Source of the DNA: Candidatus Poribacteria bacterium
Lineage (GTDB): Bacteria > Poribacteria > WGA-4E > WGA-3G
DNA length: 48,798 bases
Assembly: GCA_022821495.1 (NCBI GenBank)
Contig: JAJEDN010000006.1
Coordinates: 1 to 48,798 of the forward strand
Direction: 5' to 3'
Shown here piece after piece: positions 7,701 through 16,267 of the stretch (the stretch's first letter is position 1; the number at the start of each line of letters is the position of its first letter). The notes under the pieces were generated by a model. That model made no database searches. It was not told the origin of the DNA and saw only the letters and a program-made list of their open reading frames with translations. The position numbers were made by a program, and so were the translations under genes.

Positions 7701-8630
7701 ATGCTTATGAAACCCATTCAAAAAGCAGTCATCCCTATTGCTGGATACGGAACGCGTCTTTTCCCCGCGACAAAAGCCGTACCGAAAGCACTCTTTCCAA
7801 TTATCGCGCCAGACGGCATCGCGAAACCAGTCATTCAGTTGATTATCGAAGAGGCACTATCGGCGGGTGTGGAAGAGGTGTGTATTGTTGCGCAACCGCA
7901 GCAGGTTGATCCGATTACCGACTATTTCTCTGGTACCGTTCCTAATGCCATTCTCGAAAAGCCGGAATTGACAGCACAGGCACACCGACTCTCGGAAATA
8001 GGGCAACGATTGCATTTCGCTATCCAAGAGCAACCCGAAGGATTCGGACATGCTATCTATTGCGCAAAGGGTTTTGCTGCCGGTGAGCCAGTTATGATTC
8101 TACTCGGCGATCATCTCTATATTTCAGAATCAGAGACCACATGTGCCAAACAACTCGTGGAGGTCTACACAGCGGTTGAGCAATCTGTAACGAGTTTGGA
8201 TCTGTGCCATGAAAGCGAGCTCTTCGCCAACGGCATCGTTCACGGCAGTCCATCTGCTGAAAACGAAGTGCTGCCGTTTAAATCCGAAAGACGCTTCGCA
8301 TTAACACAAATTTCCGAAAAACCGACTGTTGAATTCGCTCAAGAACACCTTCGCGTTGAAGGAATCCCGCCGCAACAGTATCTCTGCAACTTCGGCATAG
8401 ACCTCCTTACCCCTATTCTTTTCGACATACTGGACTATAATTACAGACACCGAATCGTAACGCACGGCGAGATTCAATTACGGGATGCGATGGCAGAGAT
8501 GATAAAACAGGAAGGTATGTCGGGGTATCGCGTCAAAGGTCAACGTTACGACACAGGAAACCCACAGGAACTGCTCCGAACTGTGAACGCCTTTGGTCTC
8601 CAAGGTCCGTATCGGAATGTCTTAGTCTAA
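7701..8630 (+). CDS. galU: UTP-glucose-1-phosphate uridylyltransferase-like nucleotidyltransferase
   Basis: A 309-residue sugar-nucleotide transferase. The N-terminal motif IPIAGYGTRLFPATKAVPKA matches the GalU signature (usual G-x-G-T-R-x-L-P-A-T-K), and it makes UDP-glucose from UTP and glucose-1-phosphate. Later GalU landmarks are EQPEGFGHAIYCAK (about 112-125), LGDHLY (Asp that binds metal) and a C-terminal RYDTGNP. The length suits the family. Starts at 7701 or 7707 (ATG CTT ATG) are both possible. An AAGG site is close to the first. The end overlaps the convergent hydrolase gene by nine bases. Other nucleotide specificity cannot be excluded. Confidence 0.82.
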   Translation: MLMKPIQKAVIPIAGYGTRLFPATKAVPKALFPIIAPDGIAKPVIQLIIEEALSAGVEEVCIVAQPQQVDPITDYFSGTVPNAILEKPELTAQAHRLSEIGQRLHFAIQEQPEGFGHAIYCAKGFAAGEPVMILLGDHLYISESETTCAKQLVEVYTAVEQSVTSLDLCHESELFANGIVHGSPSAENEVLPFKSERRFALTQISEKPTVEFAQEHLRVEGIPPQQYLCNFGIDLLTPILFDILDYNYRHRIVTHGEIQLRDAMAEMIKQEGMSGYRVKGQRYDTGNPQELLRTVNAFGLQGPYRNVLV

Positions 8631-9332
8631 TGTTTCCCCGACCTCTAACGTGATAATTTCTACATCTTGAGAAGCAGTCAGTTCACGCAGCTTTTCCGGT
8701 GTGCCTGTTAAAAGTGGGAAAGTACCGTAATGGATGGGCAGGATCGCTGGCACGTTGAGCAATTGCGCAGCATAAGCGGCTTCGCTCGGTCCCATCGTGA
8801 AATGGTCACCGATAGGAAGTAGTGCCAAATCGGGTTGGTAGATTTCACCGATAATACGCATATCGCCGAAGACATTCGTATCCCCAGCGTGATAAATCTT
8901 ATAGCCGTTTGCGAATTCAATCACATACCCCGCAGGTTCACCGAGATAGACGGTCGTCCCATCTTCCTCTGTGAAACTACTGCTATGGTTTGCTGAAACC
9001 ATCGTCGCCTTTATGCCGCCGACCGTGACAGTTCCACCTTTGTTCATTCCAATTGTGTTGTCAACGCCTTGTTTACCAAGCCAGCCGGCGATTTCGACGA
9101 TAGAGACGACTGTTGGCGCGTGTTTTTTCGCGAGTGGCACTGCATCGCTTATATGATCAGCGTGCCCGTGTGTGATGAGTATCACATCGAGCGCAGCGAA
9201 GGTTTTGAGGGCATCCGGACATACGGGATTGTTCGTCACCCACGGGTCAATGAGAAGTGTCTGTCCGTCTGCTTCGATTTTAAAGGTGGAATGTCCGAGC
9301 CATGTCAGGCGAATACCGTTGTTAAGTCTCAT
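8622..9332 (-). CDS. Metal-dependent hydrolase, UPF0173 family (metallo-beta-lactamase fold)
   Basis: A 236-residue cytoplasmic hydrolase of the UPF0173/YtkL type. It shows LTWLGHSTFKIE near the N-terminus and the metal-binding HGHADH motif (about residues 55-60). Further metal ligands are His in SANHSSSF and Asp in HAGDTNVF, with a final IHYGTFPLL. The natural substrate of this family is not established. Its start codon overlaps the stop of the SelA-like gene (9329-9332), so the two are translated together. The end overlaps galU, which converges from the other strand. Confidence 0.85.
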   Translation of the reverse strand: MRLNNGIRLTWLGHSTFKIEADGQTLLIDPWVTNNPVCPDALKTFAALDVILITHGHADHISDAVPLAKKHAPTVVSIVEIAGWLGKQGVDNTIGMNKGGTVTVGGIKATMVSANHSSSFTEEDGTTVYLGEPAGYVIEFANGYKIYHAGDTNVFGDMRIIGEIYQPDLALLPIGDHFTMGPSEAAYAAQLLNVPAILPIHYGTFPLLTGTPEKLRELTASQDVEIITLEVGETLD

Positions 9333-10450
9333 GTTATGTTTCCTAAGATATTTTTCAGTCTTTGTGCAATAATTTCTATTTCTCCGGGCATCAAGGTCTG
9401 TCCATTAATCAGTACGCCGTTCGCGCCCGCGCCTGAAATGTCAATAGAGGGTTCACCTTCCGCGAGTTGCTGAAGGATTTCGTTGCGTGTAATGCCGAGG
9501 TGTTCTTCATCGAATCGGATTTCGGTGCGAGGCATCGGTTGACCGGCTTCGGAGGGGAAGCTGCGGTGGACTGTCACGCCTTGGATGTCCGCAAATACTT
9601 CGGCGCAATAGGTAACCTGATCCTCGTAAGACTGCTGCAATGCCACATGATCTTGGTTCACGTACCATTCTACGGCGGCAAGCAGTCCTACTAACTCTTC
9701 TTTCCCCACTTTCATACCCCTACCGATAAACGGATGCGGGGGACCATTAAAGGCGATCGCCTCAATCAGTGATTTTTTTCCGACAACTAATCCACTACTC
9801 TGAGGTCCACATAACCCCTTTCCACCACTAAAGAGCGCTAAATCCGCCCCCATTTGCGTGAAACGCCACAGGTTCTCCGGCGGCGGCAGCTGCGCCGCAG
9901 CATCAACGATGAGTGGGACACTGTGCCTTTGAGCAATTGCGATGGCTTCTTCATAAGACACCCAGAGATGTTCTCTGCCGGGGTTCGCGAAGTAGAAGAT
10001 CGCAGCCGTTTTCTCAGTAATGGCGTTTTCTAATTCGTCAGCCGACGTTCCGTTCTCGTCACCGATTTCCACAAATGTGACACCGACTTGGCGAACAGCG
10101 AAATCATATCCGACGCGACCGTGACGATGGACGATGACTTCGTGCTTCATTGATGTGTCGAGATGGGGTAATTTTTCACGCTTAGTCGCGTCAAGTCCGG
10201 TGATACACGCGGCGGTGCTAAGCGTTAGGGCAGCAGCTGCACCACAAGATATATACGCCGCTTCGTTGTGGGTGAGTTTTGCGATCTCTTCGCCGACCCG
10301 TTTTTGGAGCTCGATGATGTCTACGAAGTGCTTGGAAGCATCAGCCATCGCGGCGACGACCTCGGGCGGCATAATGGAACCACCAAGTCGCGTAAGCGTC
10401 GCGTTGCCGTTAATCACTGTGCGGATGCCTAAGCGTTCATAGATGTTCAT
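9329..10450 (-). CDS. SelA-like PLP-dependent enzyme (aminotransferase class V fold)
   Basis: A 373-residue protein of the SelA/DgaE group of pyridoxal-phosphate enzymes. N-terminal NGNATLTRLGGSIMPPEV and AAYISCGAAAALTLSTAACITG are family landmarks. The PLP lysine is expected in ALFSGGKGLCGPQSSG (around residue 210), with Asp in PLIVDAAAQLPP. True SelA needs tRNA-Sec and is longer (about 460 residues). This shorter form is more like D-glucosaminate-6-phosphate ammonia-lyase or an uncharacterised relative. It is coupled by ATGA overlap to the UPF0173 hydrolase. Its ATG directly follows the repeat-element end CTATTAAAAT and has no ribosome site. Confidence 0.78.
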   Translation of the reverse strand: MNIYERLGIRTVINGNATLTRLGGSIMPPEVVAAMADASKHFVDIIELQKRVGEEIAKLTHNEAAYISCGAAAALTLSTAACITGLDATKREKLPHLDTSMKHEVIVHRHGRVGYDFAVRQVGVTFVEIGDENGTSADELENAITEKTAAIFYFANPGREHLWVSYEEAIAIAQRHSVPLIVDAAAQLPPPENLWRFTQMGADLALFSGGKGLCGPQSSGLVVGKKSLIEAIAFNGPPHPFIGRGMKVGKEELVGLLAAVEWYVNQDHVALQQSYEDQVTYCAEVFADIQGVTVHRSFPSEAGQPMPRTEIRFDEEHLGITRNEILQQLAEGEPSIDISGAGANGVLINGQTLMPGEIEIIAQRLKNILGNIT

Positions 10451-10668
10451 ATTTTAATAGTTATTGGTTGTTAGTTTTAACCAAGAACTCGTGCCTTAGT
10501 CAAAGTATCGGAGTCGAGTTCTTGGTTAAAGTTATAAGTCTGGTTTCTGATGCTTGATTATCTTTTTCTAACCGTCGTTTCTCAATTGAGGTCCCGACGG
10601 TTACCAACAGATATTGGACAATCGGAATTCTCTTAACTTATAACTTATAACTTATAACTCTAAACTAT
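10451..10668. repeat. Intergenic repeat element (heptamer array plus conserved core)
   Basis: The 218-base gap holds, on the minus strand, three GTTATAA units (10638-10658) followed by GTTAAGAG. A core with CCGTCGTTTCTCAATTGAGG at about 10573-10592 resembles the core at 1440-1458. The stretch GTTATAAGTCTGGTTTCTGA from about 10534 is nearly identical to one at about 37653. It also holds a large inverted repeat, TTAACCAAGAACTCG (from about 10476) against CGAGTTCTTGGTTAA (from about 10513). The TTA at 10669 that encodes the stop of the ATPase gene lies at the element edge. Confidence 0.72.
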
Positions 10669-11475
10669 TTACCCTACTTCCTCGCCGTCTAATTTACCGA
10701 CGTGGAGGTCAATCTCATCGCGGGACTCGATTTTGTCGACTTTGCCATCCGCCATGTGAAAGATACGGTCGGAGACATCTAACATCTTATGGTCGTGGGT
10801 CGCTGTGATGATGGTCACACCGTTTTCATCGTTGAGGCGACGGAGCAGCGCAATAATCTCCAATCCGGTTTTCGTATCGAGGTTTCCTGTCGGTTCATCA
10901 GCGAGGACAATCGCAGGGTCGTTCGCGAGAGAACGGGCAATCGCGACGCGCTGCTGCTGTCCACCGGAAAGTTCTAACGGCTTGTGCTGCACGCGGTCAC
11001 CGAGTCCAACAAGTGAGAGCAGCTCAACGCCTTTTTCTCTGCTTTCGTCAGCACTCATACCCGCGAAAATCATCGGAAGCGAGACGTTCTCAAGTGCCGT
11101 CATAACAGGGATAAGGTTGAACGACTGAAAGATATAACCGATCTTACGGCAGCGGAGCCATGCGAGTTCGTAAGCATCCAACTGTGCGATGTCCACTTCG
11201 TCAATGTAGACCCTACCTTCAGTCGGCTTGTCGAGTCCACCAATCATATTGAAGAGCGTCGATTTCCCGGAACCAGAGGGTCCCATGATTGAGATATACT
11301 CACCCCGCTGGATTTGGAAATTGACACCGCGAAGCGCGTCAACGGTCTGTGTGCCCATTTCGTACCGTTTGATGAGGTTTCGGACACGGACTGTGTTCTC
11401 CTTCGGGATAAGACGCTCAAAGCCTTCGGGTGTTTCAGCGAAAGCTGCGCCAACATCACTTATTTGTTCATTCAT
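10669..11475 (-). CDS. LolD/MacB-type ABC transporter ATP-binding protein
   Basis: A 268-residue ATPase. It has Walker A GPSGSGKSTLFN (about residues 64-75), Q-loop IGYIFQSFNLIPVMTALENV, signature LSGGQQQRVAIARSLA, Walker B AIVLADEPTGNLD and switch His in TATHDHKM. The EPTGNLD and NLIPVMTALENV forms are diagnostic of the LolD/MacB/FtsE group, which works with FtsX-fold permeases. The start at 11475 is backed by CAGGAGAAAAG. It is the last gene of the minus-strand block whose first gene is the giant FtsX fusion, so that protein is its likely partner. The orphan MacB-type permease at 1541 is an alternative. Confidence 0.9.
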   Translation of the reverse strand: MNEQISDVGAAFAETPEGFERLIPKENTVRVRNLIKRYEMGTQTVDALRGVNFQIQRGEYISIMGPSGSGKSTLFNMIGGLDKPTEGRVYIDEVDIAQLDAYELAWLRCRKIGYIFQSFNLIPVMTALENVSLPMIFAGMSADESREKGVELLSLVGLGDRVQHKPLELSGGQQQRVAIARSLANDPAIVLADEPTGNLDTKTGLEIIALLRRLNDENGVTIITATHDHKMLDVSDRIFHMADGKVDKIESRDEIDLHVGKLDGEEVG

Positions 11476-11591
11476 TTCTTTTCTCCTGACGGGTCATCGG
11501 TTTTCAGTTGAGAAGTGTTCAGGTTAAAGTCAACCTTCTTTTAAGCAGTGCGTGATAACTCTCACTGCGAGGCAAACTGACAACTACGCCG

Positions 11592-12056
11592 TTATCGTTT
11601 CTGTAAAAATCCAAAAAACCCCGGTTTCGCAGGTTCGGGTTCCGGCACTGCCGGTGTGTTCTGTTGTTGTGGGATCGCAAACCCGATGAAGTTCCGCTTG
11701 CCGAGCTGCTGCATATACGTAAAGAGCGACGTTTCTGCCTCTTTACGAGTCAGCTGGTACTGGTTCTGAACGCTTTTAATAATCTGCGAAATCGTATGTT
11801 TGCCATCGCACATCTGCCATACATAGGTTCCGATAGAATCCAAGACAATAACTCTCTTGTTCGGAAGCATAAAAAGTTTACTGGCAAGTCGTGTCCAAAG
11901 TTTATCTTTTTGTGGAATGACGAGTGAGGCTTCGCCTTTGTCGTCTACCTCCCAAGTAATCAATTGGTTCCGCACAGGGAAGGACTTCATAACCTTTGTC
12001 CTGTCCACGTCCGGACGCTTCTTCAGTTTGAGAGTATAAAGAATTCTATTTAGCAT
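11592..12056 (-). CDS. PqqD family protein
   Basis: A 154-residue protein with a PqqD-like winged-helix domain at about residues 50-125. It carries VIVLDSIGTYVWQMCDG, TISQIIKSVQNQYQLT and the following helix ending GFAIP. PqqD domains are RiPP recognition elements that bind leader peptides for radical-SAM partners, but many stand-alone copies occur without peptide genes. No radical-SAM gene or short precursor peptide is visible here. It also has a basic N-terminus and a Pro/Glu-rich tail (residues 130-154) ending FFGFLQKR. It lies between an ABC ATPase and a two-domain unknown on the same strand. The role could be adaptor-like. Confidence 0.75.
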   Translation of the reverse strand: MLNRILYTLKLKKRPDVDRTKVMKSFPVRNQLITWEVDDKGEASLVIPQKDKLWTRLASKLFMLPNKRVIVLDSIGTYVWQMCDGKHTISQIIKSVQNQYQLTRKEAETSLFTYMQQLGKRNFIGFAIPQQQNTPAVPEPEPAKPGFFGFLQKR

Positions 12057-12170
12057 CTTTTTTTAGAGTTTTTAGTAGTAATCAGTACCCAGTACCCAGT
12101 TAAAGAGGGGATATGATTTGTCAAGTCTTTCTCTTAACTGGTAACTTGAAAAACTGACAACTGACAACTA

Positions 12171-13211
12171 TTAGTGGCATTTAATGCTTTCAGCAACCTT
12201 TTGAACCGCTGAGTGAGCATCGTTGCTCCCGATGGACTGGATGACATAGATACGGTTAGAATGATTGCATTGCCAAAGATGAAACGCAAGGGCTGTCCGT
12301 TTGGATAACTTATCGATCATCAACACAGGACTGAAAGGTATACCATCGTAAAGTCGGGTCTGTTCTCCAATCAGTGTCAGGCGTTCATCTTCCGATTCTG
12401 TATGAGATGTCACCTCAAATCCGTAGCCGCGAATCGCTTTTGCGTATTTGGCACGAAACCATGCCTCTAACGGGTTTGGGGTATCTTTATAGTCATTCAA
12501 CATCACTTCTGCCGGTCCGTAACGTTCAACGCTCAGTCGTCCTATGTCCGGTGGCGAAAAATCTGTGTTGCTACCAGAACCGTTCGTTTTCTGTAAGCGG
12601 TCCCCTAACCGTTTAGCGAGTCGTACAACACTTTGAAAACGCATAGGCTTTGCGGCAAACGCAAATAGTAGGTAGCCGCTGAGCAGCTTCTGGCGTTCCA
12701 ATTTATATTCTCTCGGCACACCTAACTTGAGACCGTAAGCACTCCACAATGTCTGGGGTGCATCACCGCGGTCTACAATTGATTGAAAAATCCGCAGTAC
12801 CGTGGGGCGCCAGTTCTCTTTGAGCCGTCCCATCACTTGTACGATCGTAATCCGTTTCCCTGCGTGAAAGATTAACCCGTTGGCACGGATATCCCCTTTC
12901 CAACTGAAACCGAGAACGTTACGTCCCTCAAAAAATCCATCTTCTTTAATGAGGTTAACGTTCCGGCGAAAAGCGAGTTCGGTACCTTTTCTTTTGTAAG
13001 TCTTGCGAATCAACTTAAAGTATTCGTCAAGCGTTGCATGGAGATCCGGCTTTTTGCGGCGCGTATGTGCCCACTTGAGCTCAAGACGCGGCATATCACC
13101 GTCATCGAGTCGGAGATACCCTGTTTTCTGGTCCCCGCTGAGTCCGCTGAGTTCCCATGCTGTAGGTATTTCAAGTTGTATGCCTGCCCAGCCAAAGAGT
13201 GTCCAATCCAT
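12171..13211 (-). CDS. Conserved-looking protein with duplicated domain, function unknown
   Basis: A 346-residue soluble protein without signal peptide. It seems to contain two copies of one fold. The first starts WTLFGWAGIQLEIPTAWELS and the second LWSAYGLKLGVPREYKLE (from about residue 180). Each begins with an aromatic-Gly-Ile/Leu-x-Leu-x-Val/Ile-Pro pattern, as in PsbP/DUF1795-like domains, and ends with a strand-rich part. I cannot name a family. It lies directly upstream of the PqqD-like gene. The ATG at 13211 directly follows the heptamer-repeat array and lacks a ribosome site. The stop TAA (TTA at 12171) sits at the edge of another AACTATTA sequence. Confidence 0.7.
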   Translation of the reverse strand: MDWTLFGWAGIQLEIPTAWELSGLSGDQKTGYLRLDDGDMPRLELKWAHTRRKKPDLHATLDEYFKLIRKTYKRKGTELAFRRNVNLIKEDGFFEGRNVLGFSWKGDIRANGLIFHAGKRITIVQVMGRLKENWRPTVLRIFQSIVDRGDAPQTLWSAYGLKLGVPREYKLERQKLLSGYLLFAFAAKPMRFQSVVRLAKRLGDRLQKTNGSGSNTDFSPPDIGRLSVERYGPAEVMLNDYKDTPNPLEAWFRAKYAKAIRGYGFEVTSHTESEDERLTLIGEQTRLYDGIPFSPVLMIDKLSKRTALAFHLWQCNHSNRIYVIQSIGSNDAHSAVQKVAESIKCH

Positions 13212-13260
13212 GTTTTAATAGTTATAAGTTATAAGTTATAAGTTATAAGTTATAAGTTAA
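13212..13260. repeat. Heptamer array GTTATAA x5
   Basis: Five perfect tandem GTTATAA units at 13221-13255 followed by GTTAAAGAAG. This is the longest array in the window. It is preceded by TTTTAATA next to the start of the gene at 13211. Confidence 0.85.
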
Positions 13261-13305
13261 AGAAGTTTCTGATTAGAAGAGTGCTACTTGTAACACAACA
13301 GAGTT

Positions 13306-13659
13306 CTAGGTTTCAAGTCTTTTTAATAAGGTAATTAGCATCTTCTTCACGCTGGTGGTCATATCCTCTAACTGAACATATTGATCAGGGCTGAGATATT
13401 TAAGATCATGAGCAAGAAGGATAAGATACTCCGTTTCACTTGCCGAACCTATAGCTATCTGAAGGAAGCGTGCGAATTCGGCTGAACTCTTTCTTCCAGA
13501 GCCCTCGGCAATGTTTGTTGGAATTGATGCACACGCTCGCCGGATTTGACTTGTAAGCCCATATATCTCTTCACGAGGGAATTGGGATGTTAAATTATAC
13601 ACCCTCATAGTTAAATCATGAGATTTTTTCCAAACCATCAACTTCTTGAAATCTTGCAT
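13306..13659 (-). CDS. Four-helix-bundle protein (S23/IVP family)
   Basis: A 117-residue protein of the four-helix-bundle (23S rRNA intervening sequence, S23) family. It shows FKKLMVWKKSHDLTMRVYNLT, then FPREEIYGLTSQIRRACASIPTNIAEGSGR (the central family signature) and a final helix. Homologues are found as ORFs inside 23S intervening sequences, as Avd accessory proteins of diversity-generating retroelements, and as stand-alone genes. No 23S rRNA, reverse transcriptase or variable repeat is seen here, so the function is unknown. An AAAAGG site precedes the ATG. Heptamer-repeat arms flank the gene on both sides (13221-13255 and 13746-13778). Confidence 0.85.
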   Translation of the reverse strand: MQDFKKLMVWKKSHDLTMRVYNLTSQFPREEIYGLTSQIRRACASIPTNIAEGSGRKSSAEFARFLQIAIGSASETEYLILLAHDLKYLSPDQYVQLEDMTTSVKKMLITLLKRLET

Positions 13660-13745
13660 ACCTTTTAACTACGAAATGGAGCGTTGTTAGTTAAGGCGGT
13701 TTCTGTGGCAGCTACAGTGAACAGGACTGACACAAAGGTCTCTTG

Positions 13746-13778
13746 AACTCACAACTTATAACCAATAACTTATAACTA
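13746..13778. repeat. Repeat-element arm (ACTTATAAC units)
   Basis: CAACTTATAACCAATAACTTATAACTATTAAAA, the complementary orientation of the heptamer family. Its last TTA (13779-13781) is the stop codon of the membrane-protein gene on the minus strand. Confidence 0.6.
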
Positions 13779-15767
13779 TTAAAACGGTTTGACAATGACC
13801 GCTTTAGAGACAAGCGCGATAGCGACTGTCCCCATGCCGATGAGACCGACCCCGCACGCAAATCCTGCTGCAAGCACAGGATTAAACATATACCAACGCT
13901 TCATGCCAAATCGCTTGATCATATAGAATCGTCCGATAATCGCACCGAGGAGGCGTGCAATCATACTACCTGGATCCGCTCCGATACCACCAATAATGCC
14001 GTAGAACCACATTGACGGTAGTTTGAACACCCATAACATGCCATAGATCGCAAGGCTTGAGGTGAATCCAGCGGAGACGTAATCCCCCCGAATCGCTTGA
14101 AGCATTTGGCTATTTCCATCCCGCAGCGACGTTTTCCAGAGACATTCGTTTGTGGCGTTAATGGGCCACATCATCTGTGCAAACGGATACTGCGCACTCG
14201 GAATAGGGGCTATCTTCCAGATAAAATGAAGTACCACAATTCCGCTCACAATCAAGATCGGCATAATCAGTAGTGTGCCAGCAAGGTTTGAAGTGAAAGT
14301 TGTGCCTGTTAATTCAAGGACCCGCCAACTCTGTGTACCGCGTCCGTAATCTTCATCTGGCAGCGGGGCAAACCAGATATCTATCTCTTCGTATCGACTT
14401 AAAATAAAGGTGATTTCATGTAGATACGGTATTTCAAAGAGATCTCGCCCTAAGACACCGAAAGTTCGTGCAGTAATATACGAATTAATCGGTGTGTAGA
14501 GGAAAGCGTAGCCCAATAAGAAACTCAACGGGAAATTAGGCACCATCCAGTGAATCAGCCAAACGAATCCACCCATACCGACGAGCCACATTAATCCCAT
14601 CAACCATATTGGAAAATCACCACGGTTCGGTGGTGTCGCGAAGGAGCCGCGTTCGCCAGCCGTTTTCTTCGATTTCCTTAGTTTGAAGAGCATCGGAATA
14701 GAAGCTGCCATCCCAACGAGTGCGAGGCTAAAAGATTTTCCCATGCCATAACTCATCCAGAAATCCAGACCGTTGAACAAGCCAACACCACGGACATCCA
14801 ACCCTGGTTTCCATTGGTGGAGAATTTCGTATCGGTACAGAATTTGCGGGTTCAAGATAAATTGCGATGCCATCGCGGTAATGAACTCTGTCATCACAAT
14901 CGGGAACGGCAACACGAACCCAAAGAGCATCTGTCCGAAGTCAGTTCGCAGCGCGAAAACCCCTGTTGGCGCGAAACCTTCAATACTTTGCGTGAAATCT
15001 ATCCACGGAATCTTCAGGATTTGAATCGGCTGGCTCATCATGACACCGGTGAGCGAAGGCACACCGATATAGAGAAATCCCCAGATTAGCCCTGCCATAG
15101 AACCAATAGAGAAGACCCGCCATCGCCATGTCTCTTCTTTGCCAGTTGTTTCTGCAAGCGCAGTTGCTCCTTGTGCGGTAATCGGTGCCATTGGATAAGG
15201 AAGCCGTTCGAGGTCCGCTGTGAGCCGGAATAAAATATACTGCCCGCTAACAAATCTTAAAGTACCCAGCAATTTTCCTGCGAGATAGATGGCAATCGGT
15301 AGGAACCAGTCTGGGTGCAATAGACTTCGCGTGAGTACGCCGACAGAATCTCCCGCAGGTACGATCCACGCCGGTATTTTGTCCGCAATTTCGTAGGATG
15401 CCGCCTGTGGTGTATTGATGAAGTAAGCGTACCAAATAAAACTTCGGTACTGCAGCCCACTCCCGACAGCCGCACCGGTCAACCCGAGTAGCATATAGAG
15501 TTCTTGTCGCCGAGCAGTTGTAAAAGAACGCCGAGCGAGCTCAGTGAATAGAATTACGGCAACCCAAGGTGCTGCACCAGCACCGGATTCACCGGATACA
15601 TAACTGAGATAGATGGAGCCAGGCATCATCAGCAAGCCAACGAACAGTGCTCCTATGAACACTTTAACCGTTAACCCTGACTCAAAGGTACGGATACCAC
15701 CTTCAATGTCGTATCGCTGCGCCCAAGATTGCCATTCATCTGCTTGTGTTACTCTTTCTCTCGCCAA
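13779..15767 (-). CDS. Large polytopic membrane protein, DUF6785/OPT-like
   Basis: A 662-residue protein with about fourteen or more hydrophobic segments and little soluble mass. Sequence style (APWVAVILFTELARRSF, GLTGAAVGSG, FVLPFPIVMTEF, a C-terminal GGIGADPGSMIARLLGAIIGRF) recalls the DUF6785/DUF6784 proteins, related to oligopeptide-type (OPT) transporters. Substrate unknown. The TTG at 15767 is chosen because AGGAGAA lies a few bases upstream. Located between the giant FtsX fusion (upstream) and the duplicated-domain and PqqD-like genes (downstream) on one strand, it may be the transport partner of that set. Confidence 0.72.
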   Translation of the reverse strand: MARERVTQADEWQSWAQRYDIEGGIRTFESGLTVKVFIGALFVGLLMMPGSIYLSYVSGESGAGAAPWVAVILFTELARRSFTTARRQELYMLLGLTGAAVGSGLQYRSFIWYAYFINTPQAASYEIADKIPAWIVPAGDSVGVLTRSLLHPDWFLPIAIYLAGKLLGTLRFVSGQYILFRLTADLERLPYPMAPITAQGATALAETTGKEETWRWRVFSIGSMAGLIWGFLYIGVPSLTGVMMSQPIQILKIPWIDFTQSIEGFAPTGVFALRTDFGQMLFGFVLPFPIVMTEFITAMASQFILNPQILYRYEILHQWKPGLDVRGVGLFNGLDFWMSYGMGKSFSLALVGMAASIPMLFKLRKSKKTAGERGSFATPPNRGDFPIWLMGLMWLVGMGGFVWLIHWMVPNFPLSFLLGYAFLYTPINSYITARTFGVLGRDLFEIPYLHEITFILSRYEEIDIWFAPLPDEDYGRGTQSWRVLELTGTTFTSNLAGTLLIMPILIVSGIVVLHFIWKIAPIPSAQYPFAQMMWPINATNECLWKTSLRDGNSQMLQAIRGDYVSAGFTSSLAIYGMLWVFKLPSMWFYGIIGGIGADPGSMIARLLGAIIGRFYMIKRFGMKRWYMFNPVLAAGFACGVGLIGMGTVAIALVSKAVIVKPF

Positions 15768-15861
15768 ATTAAATGTTCTCCTTTTATTAGTTATCGGTCA
15801 TCAGTTATCAGTAAGAATCTTTCTTTCAGACAACCCATAACTGACGGCTAACAGCTAATTC

Positions 15862-16050
15862 TTACTCGTCGCCTGACTCTTTGGTGCTGTCGGTGTCTCG
15901 TAGCTCTTCCCAGAAATGCGCCGTGAAGATACCAATTGTCAGCACAAGAGCCGAGAACATTTGCCATTGCCAACGCCCTCCAAGGGCGATAACACTGAAC
16001 AGCCATAAGAAGGTACCGATGATGATAATAGTACTTGCTACTTTTTCCAT
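15862..16050 (-). CDS. Small two-helix membrane protein
   Basis: A 62-residue protein starting MEKVASTIIIIGTF, with two predicted transmembrane helices (about residues 5-22 and 29-46) and an acidic tail ending EESGDE-like (STKESGDE). A longer start at 16080 would add ten polar residues, but the inner ATG at 16050 gives the more usual membrane-protein beginning. It sits directly upstream of the OPT-like transporter gene and downstream of the giant fusion gene, so it may be a small subunit. No family recognised. Confidence 0.55.
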   Translation of the reverse strand: MEKVASTIIIIGTFLWLFSVIALGGRWQWQMFSALVLTIGIFTAHFWEELRDTDSTKESGDE

Positions 16051-16140
16051 TTTTCTATAGCCTGCTGAGCATCGTTCCACTACGTTCTACGATGGCTTCT
16101 GGTTAATGCTGTGCTGGGTTTCGGCACTGAGGAGAATTCA

Positions 16141-16168
16141 ATGAAAATGAGGTTTGCCTCATTTTCAT
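16141..16168. repeat. Perfect 28-base hairpin
   Basis: ATGAAAATGAGG (16141-16152), loop TTTG, CCTCATTTTCAT (16157-16168): 12 perfect base pairs. It lies in the 217-base gap between the giant fusion gene (stop at 16268) and the small membrane protein (start at 16050). It could attenuate or terminate transcription between them, although no clear T run follows on the minus strand. Confidence 0.65.
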
Positions 16169-16217
16169 GGATCTCTCCTGTCACGCGCCTAATTTGCGTT
16201 TGGACTTCACCGAAAAT

Positions 16218-16242
16218 CTGCCCGAAATGTAGTGGCGGGCAG
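16218..16242 (-). terminator. GC-rich stem-loop just after the giant fusion gene
   Basis: CTGCCCG (16218-16224) pairs with CGGGCAG (16236-16242), with outer AATCT/AGATT pairing across a bulge. It lies 26 bases behind the stop at 16268. There is no long T tract, so it is only terminator-like. Confidence 0.4.
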
Positions 16243-16267
16243 CCCAGATTTAATAGTTAAAAAAAAC

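Noticed and set aside
9329..10450. True SelA and a selenocysteine system
   Set aside because: Too short compared with SelA; no selB, selD or tRNA-Sec in the window. The fold is used by unrelated sugar-acid enzymes.
16141..16260. Small plus-strand frame of about 39 residues with GAGGAG before its ATG and a CPKC motif
   Set aside because: Overlaps the perfect hairpin and the GC stem, has no homology I recognise, and lies antisense within the minus-strand block. It is more probably a by-product of the repeat.
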